A DNA stretch of 64,000 bases from Candidatus Flexifilum breve (GCA_016717205.1 JADKGC010000008.1:1-64000); one strand, 5' to 3'; counted from the stretch's first letter, positions 16,937 through 25,946 are shown. The notes: generated from the letters alone by a model not told the origin. Translations and numbers: made by a program.

Positions 16937-17344
16937 ATGGGAACAACGCTAACCGTATATTTGAGCATTCCAATCCGACACTGTGCTGAAGCAAAGATCA
17001 TCACAGAATTCTTAGCATGCAACGATATTCAAGTTTTGAATCCATGTACCATCACTCCTCTTGATCTCGCAAAAGAAGCAATACCGTTTCAAGTTGCTCA
17101 ACAATGTTGGCAGATGATTGAACGTTCTGAAGCAGTCGTCCTGTTCTGCGATTACTACGGACGCGATTGTGCTGCAGAGATGGGATATGCAATTGCACGT
17201 GGCAAACCGATTTTTCCTTTACATTATTCTCAGCGAAACAGACAGTTGCACGAAGACTGGATGATCAAACCCTTTTCAGAGCCTGAAGCTGATGATTTGT
17301 CTTCATTGGTTCTGAATTTGCGTACCAAGTTAGGTATTATCTGA
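16937..17344 (+). CDS. Nucleoside 2-deoxyribosyltransferase-like protein
   Basis: 135 residues. It opens with a beta strand VYLSIPI, followed by a middle motif IERSEAVVLFCDYYGRDCAAEMGYAIARGKPIFPL (given here as EAVVLFCDYYGRD and AAEMGYAIARGKPIFPL). This is the D-x-x-x-x-D/S-G-T-x-x-E-x-G-x-A pattern of the NDT family; the Glu of AAEMGYA is the predicted nucleophile. The family swaps or hydrolyses the glycosidic bond of (deoxy)nucleosides, and SLOG/NDT-like folds also occur in nucleotide-signalling conflict systems. It lies 21 nt before the mevalonate kinase gene. The pairing with isoprenoid genes is unexplained. Confidence 0.75.
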   Translation: MGTTLTVYLSIPIRHCAEAKIITEFLACNDIQVLNPCTITPLDLAKEAIPFQVAQQCWQMIERSEAVVLFCDYYGRDCAAEMGYAIARGKPIFPLHYSQRNRQLHEDWMIKPFSEPEADDLSSLVLNLRTKLGII

Positions 17345-17365
17345 TCGATTATCACGGAGAGAGAT

Positions 17366-18331
17366 ATGACAACAGCATCTGCGCCAGGAAAATTGATGCT
17401 TCTAGGGGAACATGCAGTAGTCTATGGGCAACCATGCCTCGTAACCGCCGTTGACTTAAGATACTTTGTAACTATAGAGCGGACTGATGACGAGTATGTG
17501 CAGGTCATCGCGCCAGATTTGGTTGGGTCTACTGAAGCTAGAAATGTACCGGTTAGAGAAATTGGAAAGCAATTTATCAAAGAAACTGCTTATGTTGAGG
17601 CAGTAATTGCTGAGTTTTACGACAAATACGGTGTTTCTACGGGACTGAGAGTATCTACCCGAGGCCCTGCTAAGAGCTATGGGCTGGGCAGCTCTTCGGC
17701 AGTTTCCGCCGCAACTGTAATGGCGTTAGCGAAAGAGTTTGGTTTGGTTCTGAGCAACAAAGAAATGTTCGATATCGCGTATGCATCTGTGCTTAAAATC
17801 CAACGGGGAAAAGCGTCCGGGTTTGATGTTGCATCGGCGATATATGGCGGACTGTTATACTATCGCACGGGAGGTACACAAATCGATTCAATTCAAACCA
17901 CCCAGCTCCCAATTGTGATTGGCTACAGTGGCACAAAAGTCGGTACCGTAAGTCTTGTCGAACAGGTTGCAACTCTTCAGAAGCGGCATTCCGAAGTTAT
18001 TGACACAGTTTATAATACGATTGGCCGCTTAGTTGAAGCTGCGAAACACTCGCTCTCGGAACAAGACTGGCATCAATTCGGTGAACTTATGAATATAAAC
18101 CAAGGATTTCTAGATGCTTTGGGAGTTAACACAGCAAAACTGAGTAGCTTGATCTATTCGGCTAGGGATGCGGGTGCCTTCGGCGCAAAACTGTCAGGTG
18201 CGGGAGGAGGCGATTGCATGTTTGCAATAACTGATAGTGCATCGAGAGATTCCGTTATCGAGGCAATTCAAAATGCCGGTGGAATGGTGCTTGACTTGGA
18301 AGTAAATGCTGGTGGGGTTCGCATTGAATAA
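17366..18331 (+). CDS. mvk: Mevalonate kinase
   Basis: 321 residues of the GHMP kinase fold. The N-terminal APGKLMLLGEHAVVYGQP is diagnostic of mevalonate kinase. The glycine-rich ATP loop is KSYGLGSSSAVSAATV (about residues 104-119), and the C-terminal motif is GAKLSGAGGGDCMFAI. It phosphorylates mevalonate to mevalonate 5-phosphate in the cytoplasm. GGAGAGAG precedes the ATG. It is followed, with a short overlap, by a HAD phosphatase and then a decarboxylase of the same pathway, so the three form an operon. Length is normal for the family. Confidence 0.95.
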   Translation: MTTASAPGKLMLLGEHAVVYGQPCLVTAVDLRYFVTIERTDDEYVQVIAPDLVGSTEARNVPVREIGKQFIKETAYVEAVIAEFYDKYGVSTGLRVSTRGPAKSYGLGSSSAVSAATVMALAKEFGLVLSNKEMFDIAYASVLKIQRGKASGFDVASAIYGGLLYYRTGGTQIDSIQTTQLPIVIGYSGTKVGTVSLVEQVATLQKRHSEVIDTVYNTIGRLVEAAKHSLSEQDWHQFGELMNINQGFLDALGVNTAKLSSLIYSARDAGAFGAKLSGAGGGDCMFAITDSASRDSVIEAIQNAGGMVLDLEVNAGGVRIE

Positions 18332-19100
18332 GCTACTCGACAATCGCCCAATAACATTCTTTGACATTGATGGTGTGCTTGTACGCCCATGGATTATTTA
18401 CTATTTTCCGATGTATCTTTCTCAATTGAATCCCCCTTGCTTCAGTCAACGGGCTCTATTAGACATGCGTGAACATCTTGAGTCCTATCGGCAAAACGGG
18501 GATTATATCGATTTTGCTCGCAAGTGGATGATTGCATATGCCCATGGTGTCAGAGGAGCAGAAGTTCACGAAATTGAACAAAATGCAATTGCCTTCTGGA
18601 ACTTACATTGGAATGACTATGTCTACCCTTACACGGTTTCTCTGGTGAAAAATCTTAAAGAATTCACTACCTTAGTTGCAATTTCGGCATCACCTGCCGT
18701 TGCGTTGCGACCTTTGTGCCTGCGTTTACAAATCGACTATGTAGAGGGACTCGAAGCGGAAGAGGAAGGGAATATTTACACGGGAGAAATTGATCTCTCT
18801 TTGATGTCTAAAGATCAGGCAGTGTCTAAGTACATTAAGAACCTAAGCTCTCTTCAAAAGTCTCAGTCCTTCGCATTTGGTGACAGTGTGCATGACTATC
18901 CCTTACTAGAACATGTCGGGAATCCGTATTTTGTTACGGACAAAATAGATCCAGAACTTAGATCACGCGGAGAGACTGCGTTTAGAGGGCTGTCCTCCCA
19001 GAACCCAAAGATAGTTTTACTCTATCGTGATGAGACTCCCGATGGTATAGTCAATGTAGTTCGAGAGAGAACAAACCAAGTCTTTGATAAGAAATCCTAG
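18324..19100 (+). CDS. HAD-superfamily phosphatase in the mevalonate operon
   Basis: About 258 residues if the TTG at 18324 is used (GGTGGGG upstream, overlapping the mvk stop); an ATG at 18306 is also in frame. Motif I is FFDIDGVLV with the nucleophilic Asp, motif II AISASPAVA, and motif IV FAFGDSVHDYPLLEH, which together place it in the HAD-IB (SerB-like) group. Helices between motifs I and II form the cap. Substrate is unknown. Being between mevalonate kinase and the decarboxylase, it might act on a pathway phosphate ester, but no sequence feature proves this. Confidence 0.85.
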   Translation: MNKLLDNRPITFFDIDGVLVRPWIIYYFPMYLSQLNPPCFSQRALLDMREHLESYRQNGDYIDFARKWMIAYAHGVRGAEVHEIEQNAIAFWNLHWNDYVYPYTVSLVKNLKEFTTLVAISASPAVALRPLCLRLQIDYVEGLEAEEEGNIYTGEIDLSLMSKDQAVSKYIKNLSSLQKSQSFAFGDSVHDYPLLEHVGNPYFVTDKIDPELRSRGETAFRGLSSQNPKIVLLYRDETPDGIVNVVRERTNQVFDKKS

Positions 19101-19106
19101 GCGAAA

Positions 19107-20144
19107 ATGAGACGAGCATCTGCAATTGCCCATCCTAATCTTGCTTTTGTCAAATATTGGGGCAAAGCCAACTCTGAATTGAATATTCCATTCAATGGTT
19201 CAATTTCCATGAACCTGAGTAGCGCAAAAACTGTCACTACAATCACTTTCGACGAAGGATATGATCAAGATCATATAACTATTGATGGTGAGACTCTACA
19301 TCATCAAGCGAAAGCCGGACTGAGGATTTCACAACATCTGGATCGGCTAAGGGAAATTGCTCATACATCTACGTTTGCGCAAGTGATTACACGGAACAAT
19401 TTCCCAATGGGAACGGGTTTTGCGTCATCCGCATCAGGTTTTGCCGCATTGACTTTGGCTGCCGCAAGTGCTCTGGGACTCGAATTGAGCAAAAAGCAGC
19501 TATCCATTTTGGCTAGACGAGGTTCGGGTTCTGCTTGCCGCTCAATTCCTGACGGCTTCGCAGAGTGGTTTGCTGGACACGACAATGAAAGTTCATATGC
19601 CATTGAAATTGCACCTGTCGGTCATTGGGATATCATCGATATAGCTGTGGTCGTATCAAACAAAGCGAAGCTTGTGTCTTCATCACTTGGACACGAACTT
19701 GCTCAGAATAGCCCTTTCTGGGCAGCAAGATCACAGATAGTTAGCGGTAGGTTGGCACGTGTCCGCGCAGCAATCGAGAAGCGAGACTTCTCTGCATTCG
19801 GACATGAAATCGAATCCGAGGCACTGGAGTTGCATGCGATCGCAATGACTTCGAGCTATAATTTAGAAGCTAGTTGGCAATCGGGCATCTTCTATTGGGA
19901 ACCAAGCACCCTACATCTGTTGAAACTAGTTCAAGAATGGCGAGCTACTGGACTAGAAGTCTACTTCACGCTGGATGCAGGACCAACTGTTCACATCATT
20001 TGCCGGCAGCAGCAAGAGATCGAAGTCTTACAGAGAATCAGCGGGTTCGCTTCTGATTTGAATTGGAATATGGTCGTAAGTAAACCGGCAAGTGGGTCCC
20101 GAATAATTAGTGATACTGATCTAGAAGCTGAGACCAAGAATTAG
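19107..20144 (+). CDS. mvaD: Diphosphomevalonate or phosphomevalonate decarboxylase
   Basis: 345 residues, GHMP fold. It starts with AIAHPNLAFVKYWGK, typical of mevalonate diphosphate decarboxylase. GTGFASSASGFAAL is the ATP-binding loop, ARRGSGSACRSIPDGF a substrate-binding stretch, and TLDAGPTVHI carries the catalytic Asp region. It converts (di)phosphomevalonate to isopentenyl (di)phosphate with ATP. Some Chloroflexota homologues accept monophosphomevalonate and work with isopentenyl phosphate kinase, so the exact substrate is open. No phosphomevalonate kinase or isopentenyl phosphate kinase is seen nearby. Confidence 0.93.
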   Translation: MRRASAIAHPNLAFVKYWGKANSELNIPFNGSISMNLSSAKTVTTITFDEGYDQDHITIDGETLHHQAKAGLRISQHLDRLREIAHTSTFAQVITRNNFPMGTGFASSASGFAALTLAAASALGLELSKKQLSILARRGSGSACRSIPDGFAEWFAGHDNESSYAIEIAPVGHWDIIDIAVVVSNKAKLVSSSLGHELAQNSPFWAARSQIVSGRLARVRAAIEKRDFSAFGHEIESEALELHAIAMTSSYNLEASWQSGIFYWEPSTLHLLKLVQEWRATGLEVYFTLDAGPTVHIICRQQQEIEVLQRISGFASDLNWNMVVSKPASGSRIISDTDLEAETKN

Positions 20145-20167
20145 GTATTCGGTCTAGGTGGAGGTAA

Positions 20168-20434
20168 ATGGTGACACAAGTATCAAAGCTTAGAATTGCT
20201 CAGCAAGCGCTAGAGATCATGAAGATCAGTTCAGGTGCTGAAGACAACTTAGATACTCTTGTACATAGATTACGCACGGTGATCCCCTTGGCAGCCTCCT
20301 CCACCGAATTGGAAATAAGAAGACTATCGAACTTGATTGCGGATACTGTTGAAAATAGTGAATTGGAAGAAACACAAGTCAAGGAGCTACTCGAAAAACT
20401 GGAGTTCGAGGTCACATTTCTACCCTTTGATTGA
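20168..20434 (+). CDS. Small helical hypothetical protein
   Basis: 88 residues, highly charged and predicted all-helical (QQALEIMKISSGAEDN, LRRLSNLIADTVENSE-like heptads near residues 48-66). It is preceded by a strong GGTGGAGGT ribosome-binding site. It is the last gene of the mevalonate operon direction, 23 nt after mvaD. No domain is recognised. The clean ribosome-binding site and codon use like its neighbours favour a real gene. Confidence 0.6.
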   Translation: MVTQVSKLRIAQQALEIMKISSGAEDNLDTLVHRLRTVIPLAASSTELEIRRLSNLIADTVENSELEETQVKELLEKLEFEVTFLPFD

Positions 20435-20731
20435 TTTTAATGGATAATATCTAATCCCGCTTGTTCTTGATATTCATGTCTAGGTGCAAGGGAGTCTTTC
20501 ACCGCAATTGTTATCGCGGCAGCATCCAATTGATTTTCTACTGTGGGTACCTCATAGCTTTTGTTCCTTCTGCCCATGTACCGCGTTTACGATTCAGTTT
20601 AGTATTCTCTGTACTGCTTCACAGGGGGAGTGAGATCACACATGGGACTTCTCAATTGTAGATTCTAGTCATTGCTTCTTCTGGTAAAACTTCTCTTACC
20701 CCCACATCCCGTAAAACCATAACGTTACACA
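20435..20731. other. Non-coding gap between convergent units
   Basis: About 300 bases between the plus-strand mevalonate operon and the minus-strand regulator. No supported gene or strong hairpin was seen; short open frames here have no ribosome-binding site or protein-like composition. Confidence 0.5.
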
Positions 20732-21373
20732 TCACTCAGCGAACACGCCAAAGCCTTCCTCAACCGCCCGCCGAATAAGGTGCTCATTCGTACTCGCTCC
20801 AAAACGCTTACGAAGCTTCTGCCGCTCCCAATAGACACGGCGTGTTGAAATTTTCAGTTGCAAAGCAATGTGTCCAATCGAACAGCCCTGCGCCAGCAGC
20901 CGCAACACAGCGCGAGAAGTTTCGTTGAGCTTCCAGTCGCGCGCACCGTTTTGCATGGAGATGAGATATTCGGAATTGGCGGTTGGCGACAGGTAAATTC
21001 GATCTCTTATGACCGTTTCAACAGCAGAAAGCAGCACTTCACGCAGATCGTCGGCGGCGCACAGGTAGCCGCGCACGCCCATCGACAGCATGTCATGAAT
21101 CAACAGCCCATCCGTGATCAACCCAGTAAAGATGAGGCGTGCACGTGGCGCGGCGTACTGAAGCTGTTCGATAAGTTGGAGGGTATCCATTGCCGGGTCG
21201 AGCTGGTCGCCGGCGAGTACCAAATCTGGCTGAAGATCGCGCGCCATCTGGAGCAGGTCGCTGGCACACGACGCGATGCTGACCTGTGTGTTGGGTCGCT
21301 GCCGCAAAAGTGTTTCGGCACCCAGCACAGCGAGACTGCTGCTATCCGCAATCAAAATGTGAGTTGTCGCCAT
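20732..21373 (-). CDS. NarL/LuxR-type response regulator with atypical receiver
   Basis: 213 residues. Residues 1-120 form a receiver-like domain. The phospho-acceptor region reads PDLVLAGDQLD, with the Asp displaced relative to the usual VLLDxxMP, so phosphorylation is doubtful. The C-terminal LuxR helix-turn-helix is ETSRAVLRLLAQGCSIGHIALQL then STRRVYWERQKLRKRFG. It is probably a DNA-binding regulator responding to something other than classic two-component phosphotransfer. A second regulator of the same type lies directly upstream on the same strand, and no histidine kinase is nearby. Confidence 0.85.
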   Translation of the reverse strand: MATTHILIADSSSLAVLGAETLLRQRPNTQVSIASCASDLLQMARDLQPDLVLAGDQLDPAMDTLQLIEQLQYAAPRARLIFTGLITDGLLIHDMLSMGVRGYLCAADDLREVLLSAVETVIRDRIYLSPTANSEYLISMQNGARDWKLNETSRAVLRLLAQGCSIGHIALQLKISTRRVYWERQKLRKRFGASTNEHLIRRAVEEGFGVFAE

Positions 21374-21506
21374 AAACCACTGCCCTCTGTGCCCATCCTA
21401 CCTACGCAGTGTATCAAACCCTGATCTGCGCGTGGTGAGACGATGGGACATTCTGAGGGCAGTTGTTGGTAAAGAGATGAGAATTTTTCTCACAGCCCGA
21501 AGTTCT

Positions 21507-22160
21507 TCAGTCCTGATCGCTGATGTCATTGCTGGGGAGAAGGCTCGATTGATAAGCGATGTTGATCAGGTTGGCATTATTCTGCGCGCCGTAAATCTCG
21601 CGCAGCGCAGACAAAATCCGGTACACGGTCTTTTCCGCGACGCCGATTTGCGCCGAAATTTCTTTCGCCTCATAGCCATCCGCCGTTAGCTGCAGCACGT
21701 CGATATCCCTGCCCGTCATCTTCTCCGGCAGCGTTCGCTGCACCTGCGTGAGCTGACTAGCACGGCGTGACAGATACATCCCTCCCTTGCGCATTCCCTG
21801 AATGGCTTCAATCAGGGTTAAGTCCATTGTATCGTCCTTGTGCAGAAAACCACGTGCGCCGCAGTCCAACACGCGCTTGATCAAGCTGGCAGTGGGACGG
21901 CTTGCGACCATCACGATCCCCAAGTTGGGATGCTGGTTGATCAGCTTGCGGAACAACTTGCCGATATCGAGTGAACGTGGCAGCGAGTCGTCGACAATCA
22001 GGATGTCAACCCGGTTAGCTTTCATGAATTGATCTGCGGTCTGCAAATCCCCAAAAGAAGAAACGACAGTGATCCCCTCATTCGCTTTGGCAATCAGCGT
22101 TTCAATCCCGCTGCGATTCAAAACGTTCGAAGCGACAACGACGACTCGCGCATCCAGCAT
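21507..22160 (-). CDS. NarL/LuxR-type response regulator
   Basis: Start set at MLDARVVVVASNVLNRSG (ATG 22160) because GAGGAGAGG lies just upstream; 15 more codons are open before it. The receiver domain carries DILIVDDSLP with a plausible phospho-Asp. The effector domain has KMTGRDIDVLQLTADGYEAKEISAQIGVAEKTVYRILSAL (split here as DIDVLQLTADGYEAKEI and GVAEKTVYRILSAL), a normal LuxR helix-turn-helix. It is transcribed away from the ribbon-helix-helix gene, so the 345-base gap between them is a divergent promoter region. Regulatory target unknown. Confidence 0.88.
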   Translation of the reverse strand: MLDARVVVVASNVLNRSGIETLIAKANEGITVVSSFGDLQTADQFMKANRVDILIVDDSLPRSLDIGKLFRKLINQHPNLGIVMVASRPTASLIKRVLDCGARGFLHKDDTMDLTLIEAIQGMRKGGMYLSRRASQLTQVQRTLPEKMTGRDIDVLQLTADGYEAKEISAQIGVAEKTVYRILSALREIYGAQNNANLINIAYQSSLLPSNDISDQD

Positions 22161-22349
22161 GTTGAGCCTCTCCTCAACCGAAAATTCCGGTATTCTCCGC
22201 CTCATTCATCGGACAACTGTTCTATAGACGGTCAATCATTGTATTACAAAATCCAAATCTGTGTGCAAGTCCCTAAGGCGAATTTGGGATAGAAAAGAGT
22301 TAGAGTTTCGCTCGAATTTGAAAATCCCCGCGTTCTTGGGGTAGCAGAC

Positions 22350-22364
22350 TGTCACTTTTTGACA
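22350..22364. promoter_or_regulatory. Inverted repeat in the divergent intergenic region
   Basis: TGTCA-CTTTT-TGACA is a perfect 5-bp dyad midway in the 22161-22505 gap between the NarL-type gene and the ribbon-helix-helix gene. A second GTGTCAAAAATT-like sequence follows about 30 bases later. It is a plausible operator for either divergent gene. The rest of the gap is AT-rich with no gene. Confidence 0.35.
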
Positions 22365-22505
22365 TTCGTGTTCCTCAATTTCTCACCGTGTCAAAAATTC
22401 TCACGAAAACGCCGAAGATTTCCGCACATTTGTCCTAAACTCTCAACACAGCGCTGTCGTCTTCAAGTACCCTGTAGACACGTTGACACACGAAGAGGTA
22501 AATCG

Positions 22506-22697
22506 ATGAATCGCGATGACCGTTATGCGGCGCGAATTGCATTTCGACTGCCGCAAAAGCTGTACGACAAGCTGGAGCAATGGGCTGATGAGGAAGATCG
22601 ACCGCTGGCGAATCTGGTCTACACCATCGTCAAACAGGCACTGTCCGATCGTGAGCGCCGTTTAAGCGTCGAAGCGATATCTGAGGAGATGCAATGA
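22506..22697 (+). CDS. Ribbon-helix-helix (CopG/Arc-like) DNA-binding protein
   Basis: 63 residues from the ATG at 22506, with AAGAGGTAAATCG before it. The pattern ARIAFRLPQKLYDKLEQWAD, then a second helix DRPLANLVYTIVKQAL, is the short beta strand plus two helices of CopG/Arc repressors. Such proteins bind DNA as dimers and often control plasmid copy number, partition or integrase genes. It starts the operon of small Zn protein, 70-residue protein and recombinases, which it may autoregulate. Confidence 0.8.
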   Translation: MNRDDRYAARIAFRLPQKLYDKLEQWADEEDRPLANLVYTIVKQALSDRERRLSVEAISEEMQ

Positions 22698-22963
22698 CCT
22701 TGAAGCCAACAACCGGGAATGCAGACCTGCGCCAGCTTGCGGTGGAAACTTGGGGGCGACCGTTGGCATCGAGTTCGCTCGCGGCGCTGTGGCGCTGCCC
22801 CTGCTGCCAACGCAACACACACTCCATCATGATGGTAGCAGCCGATCAATTCCGCTGCCTTGGGCAATGCCGGATTGCTGGCGGGCTGCTTGAACTTGAA
22901 ACGCTGATCACGGCATCCGCCGAGCATGTGCCGGACGATGTGTTAGTCGAGATTGGGGCGTGA
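22694..22963 (+). CDS. Small zinc-finger protein
   Basis: 89 residues. It overlaps the ribbon-helix-helix gene (ATGA). The Cys set CPCCQRN ... FRCLGQC (about residues 35-58) forms a CxxC-x17-CxxxC zinc knuckle that resembles the CHC2-type zinc finger of primases. The zinc-binding part is followed by a short acidic tail. Binding to DNA is likely, but the function is unknown. Confidence 0.65.
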   Translation: MTLKPTTGNADLRQLAVETWGRPLASSSLAALWRCPCCQRNTHSIMMVAADQFRCLGQCRIAGGLLELETLITASAEHVPDDVLVEIGA

Positions 22964-23172
22964 GCATGGAAGCAGCACAAGCGCCAATCACTGCTGAGCA
23001 GTCAGAGGCAAACAAGATCATCAGCCGTTTATTTGCGGTGGCAGCAATTCTCGCTCGCGGTCGAGACATACCTGAGCCAATTGAATCCGCAGTCGAAAAC
23101 TGCCCCGAAAAACACGACATCATCGCTTTGCAGTATCGTGTGTACGAGCACAGCTCCACAACTAACGAATAG
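22960..23172 (+). CDS. Small acidic helical protein
   Basis: 70 residues, GTG start overlapping the previous stop (GTGA), or ATG two codons later. It is mostly helical (SEANKIISRLFAVAAILARG) and has no recognised domain. The tight coupling to the upstream gene supports it as real. Confidence 0.5.
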   Translation: MSMEAAQAPITAEQSEANKIISRLFAVAAILARGRDIPEPIESAVENCPEKHDIIALQYRVYEHSSTTNE

Positions 23173-23184
23173 AAAGGGAATGCC

Positions 23185-24128
23185 ATGTCACAAATCTCAA
23201 AGTCGGCACCGCCTCCCCGCCTACACCGGATGGGCGGTGTATTTGCGAACCAGCAGCGACGAGAACCAAGAAGCCGGAACTTTCGCGCGAACGTCAGCGG
23301 TTCATGATTGAAAAGCAGGTCTTGGAACATTCAGACCTACCGGTCTACGGTGAATACATCGACGTGCTGACTGGAAAAGACCCGCGCCGGAAGGACTATC
23401 AGCGGATGCTTGCGGATGCGCGGGCAGGCAGGTTCTCGCACGTCATCGTTGAGCGCGCCGACCGTTTCGGACGCAGCGATACAGAAGCGCTGCGAGCAAT
23501 TGACGAGTTGAATGCGTTTGGCGTTGCAGTGCGTTTCGCCAATTCCCCTGACCTTGATCCGATGGACCCGGATGATCGTGTCGTGGTCGCGCTGTCGTTT
23601 TTTCTCGCGCAGCGTGAGTCGATGCTCATGGGACAGCGAGTGAAAAGCGGATTGAAGGCGAAGCGCGCAAGCGGTGGCTATGCTGGACGAGCGCCTGACG
23701 GCTACCTCAACGCTTGGGGACAAAGTGACCCCGATCAGCGCAGCGACTTGGGGCGTATTCACCACTGGATCGAACCGGATTCGGAACGCGCCCAACTGTG
23801 GAAGGACGCATGGTCTATGCTGCTGACCGGGACAATGACCTTGCAAGACATTGCTATTGCCCTACATGAGCGCGGTTATCGTCACCGTTCGGGCAAGCCG
23901 TTCGTCGTGGTCAGTCCAAAAGTTGGGAAGTGCAGACCCGTTACCGATGCGCTGGTACGCGGTTTCCAAGACTGGACGTATGCAGGATGGGTAGTCAGCG
24001 AGTGCGACGGGATCACGCCGAAAACGGTGCGTGGCGAGTGGGAGCCGCTCATCTCAACCGAAGATTTCGAGGCGGGGCTGCTCATTTTGGAGCGACTGAC
24101 CGGCGGTCGCGCTGCCGCTCAGAAATAG
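23185..24128 (+). pseudogene. Serine recombinase, frame-disrupted and C-terminally short
   Basis: An ATG at 23185 with AAAGGGA before it opens MSQISKSAPPP. The catalytic strand GWAVYLRTSSDENQ then appears in a second frame, and KPELSRERQRFMIEKQVLEH resumes in a third. Deleting one C from the CCCC near 23218 and one A from CAAGAAG near 23268 would restore a single frame equal to the neighbour's start. The longest intact part (23304-24128) has the rest of the resolvase domain (VERADRFGR, ANSPDLDPMDP) and a recombinase domain. It stops after ERLTGGRAAAQK, before the zinc-ribbon and coiled-coil parts of large serine recombinases. It is a paralogue of the next gene by tandem duplication. Confidence 0.8.
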
Positions 24129-24167
24129 CATCTCTGTCAAAAGCACACTGTTCGGCAGGATTCGAGT

Positions 24168-25946
24168 ATGACGACACCAAAACGCAAGAAAGGGGCTGCT
24201 GTCCCACCGCCGCCAGGATGGGCGGTTTACCTGAGGACGAGCAGCGAAGATCACCAGAAGCCCGAGCTGTCTCGCGCACGGCAGCGCGACATTATTGAAA
24301 GCAACGTCTTGTCGCATTCGGAGATGCCGGTTTACGACGAATACATTGATGTGCTCACGGGCAAAACGCCGAACCGTACCGGTTACCAACGGCTGCTGGC
24401 GGATGCGCGAGCCGGTAAGTTTTCTCACGTGATCGTGGAGCGTGCCGACCGCTTCGGGCGTGATGATACCGAAGCGCTACGCGCCATCGACGAACTGCAC
24501 GAGTTCGGCGTGGGTGTGAGGTTTGCCAACTCCCCTGATCTCGATCCGATGGATCCTGATGGTCGTGTGATCGTCGCGCTGTCGTTCACACTCGCCCGGC
24601 GTGAATCAACGTTGTTAGGTATCCGCACGAAAGGCGGTCAGCAGGCAAAACGCAGGGGTGGCGGTTATGCAAACTACGCGCCCGAAGGTTACATCAACGT
24701 GACCGCTCGCACCGATGAGGCGAAACGGCATAATCTGGGGCGTTTCGACAAATGGATTGAGCAAGACCCGAAGCGCGCCCCGATCTGGCGGTATGCTTGG
24801 GAACTTCTTCTGGAGGACAAGTGGACGCTTGAGGATATCGCTGAGAAGCTGCATGAGCGCGGCTATCACCACCGCACCGGGCGTCCCTTTATTGAAATCC
24901 TGCCCAACGGTACTCGCCGGGCAAACATCAGTACGATCTCGCATGTCTTCCACAATTGGATGTATGCGGGTTGGGTTGTGAGTGAGAAGAATAAGATTCC
25001 GCCGAAGACTATTCGCGGAAACTGGGAGCCGCTGGTCACAACAGAGGAGTTTGAGCGCGGGCTGGAAATCTTGGAACGGCGCAACACTCACCGAATTGCC
25101 AAGCGCCGTCATGATTATCTGCTCAAGGGAATCATCTACTACATTGGCTACGATGGCTATGAAGTCAAACTGACCGGCTCGACTTCAAACACGTATCGTC
25201 GCGGTGGCGGTACGGCTTACTACTGCGTTCCGCGCAGCAACGTGAATTTCAAATGTGATGGGATTGACGTGCAAATACCGGATGAACTGAAGCGCATCCA
25301 GGTTGATCCCGATATGCTGCCGATGATCCGCGCCTACTATACGCATGATCTGGCGGAGAAGCTGGGGCACAACCGCCCAAGCGATCGTGAGCAGATTGTC
25401 GCGGCGCTAGAAGCGGTCGATCAAGAGGAAGCCCGAACCGTGCGACTGCTGGCGACCGGAAAAATCTCGGAAGACCTGTGGAATTCAATGTGGGCAGAGT
25501 GGCAGGATCGCCGGTTGAAATTGCGCACGACGCTGGAAGGTATGACTCAACAGCAGCAGTATCACATCGAGAATTTGGAGTCAGCACTCGGAATCATCGC
25601 GCAAGTAGGAACGCTGTATAATCGACTTGATCGCAGCGCACAAAAAGAGTTGCTGCATCACATGGTCAAGCGGGTTGTTGTGAACGTTGATGGCGAAATC
25701 GTGTTGGAACTGCGAGCGCCGTTTGCCTATCTGAAAGACCTCTCGGATAGAGCGCGGCGCGAACGTGAGGGAACCCCTGTAAAGCAAACATCCAGCGCCT
25801 TTGAGGGTGCTGGATGTTCGGACTGGCTCCAATCTAGCTCCACTGATTGCACTCAATCCGAACACCACGCACAACTGAGCCTCGCTCAATTTCTCTCTTC
25901 AATCGCCTATCCTAAGCGTATACAACCGCTTTCCTGTCTGATCTGA
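24168..25946 (+). CDS. Large serine recombinase / integrase
   Basis: 592 residues. The resolvase-type catalytic domain has GWAVYLRTSSEDHQK, with the catalytic Ser in YLRTSS, plus ERADRFGRDDTEALR. The recombinase domain is at about 170-310 (LEDIAEKLHERGYHHRTGRPF). The zinc-ribbon region (YYIGYDGYEV ... YYCVPRSNVNFKCDG) has fewer Cys than usual. A coiled-coil-like helical part lies at about 400-490. Such enzymes integrate or excise mobile elements at short att sites. The last about 45 residues after RARREREG look like read-through of formerly non-coding DNA, including a hairpin, so the C-terminus may have been altered. It sits directly upstream of parA. Confidence 0.92.
   Translation: MTTPKRKKGAAVPPPPGWAVYLRTSSEDHQKPELSRARQRDIIESNVLSHSEMPVYDEYIDVLTGKTPNRTGYQRLLADARAGKFSHVIVERADRFGRDDTEALRAIDELHEFGVGVRFANSPDLDPMDPDGRVIVALSFTLARRESTLLGIRTKGGQQAKRRGGGYANYAPEGYINVTARTDEAKRHNLGRFDKWIEQDPKRAPIWRYAWELLLEDKWTLEDIAEKLHERGYHHRTGRPFIEILPNGTRRANISTISHVFHNWMYAGWVVSEKNKIPPKTIRGNWEPLVTTEEFERGLEILERRNTHRIAKRRHDYLLKGIIYYIGYDGYEVKLTGSTSNTYRRGGGTAYYCVPRSNVNFKCDGIDVQIPDELKRIQVDPDMLPMIRAYYTHDLAEKLGHNRPSDREQIVAALEAVDQEEARTVRLLATGKISEDLWNSMWAEWQDRRLKLRTTLEGMTQQQQYHIENLESALGIIAQVGTLYNRLDRSAQKELLHHMVKRVVVNVDGEIVLELRAPFAYLKDLSDRARREREGTPVKQTSSAFEGAGCSDWLQSSSTDCTQSEHHAQLSLAQFLSSIAYPKRIQPLSCLI
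25787..25818. terminator. Terminator-like hairpin inside the recombinase 3' end
   Basis: AACATCCAGC and GCTGGATGTT form a perfect 10-bp stem around a 12-nt loop. It looks like a terminator without a T-run and lies within the extended recombinase reading frame. This suggests the original stop lay upstream, or that the sequence doubles as a recombination or regulatory site. Confidence 0.45.

Noticed and set aside
23033..23311. Separate small gene reading AYTGWAVYLRTSSDENQ
   Set aside because: The segment is the displaced catalytic strand of the first serine recombinase, not an independent gene.
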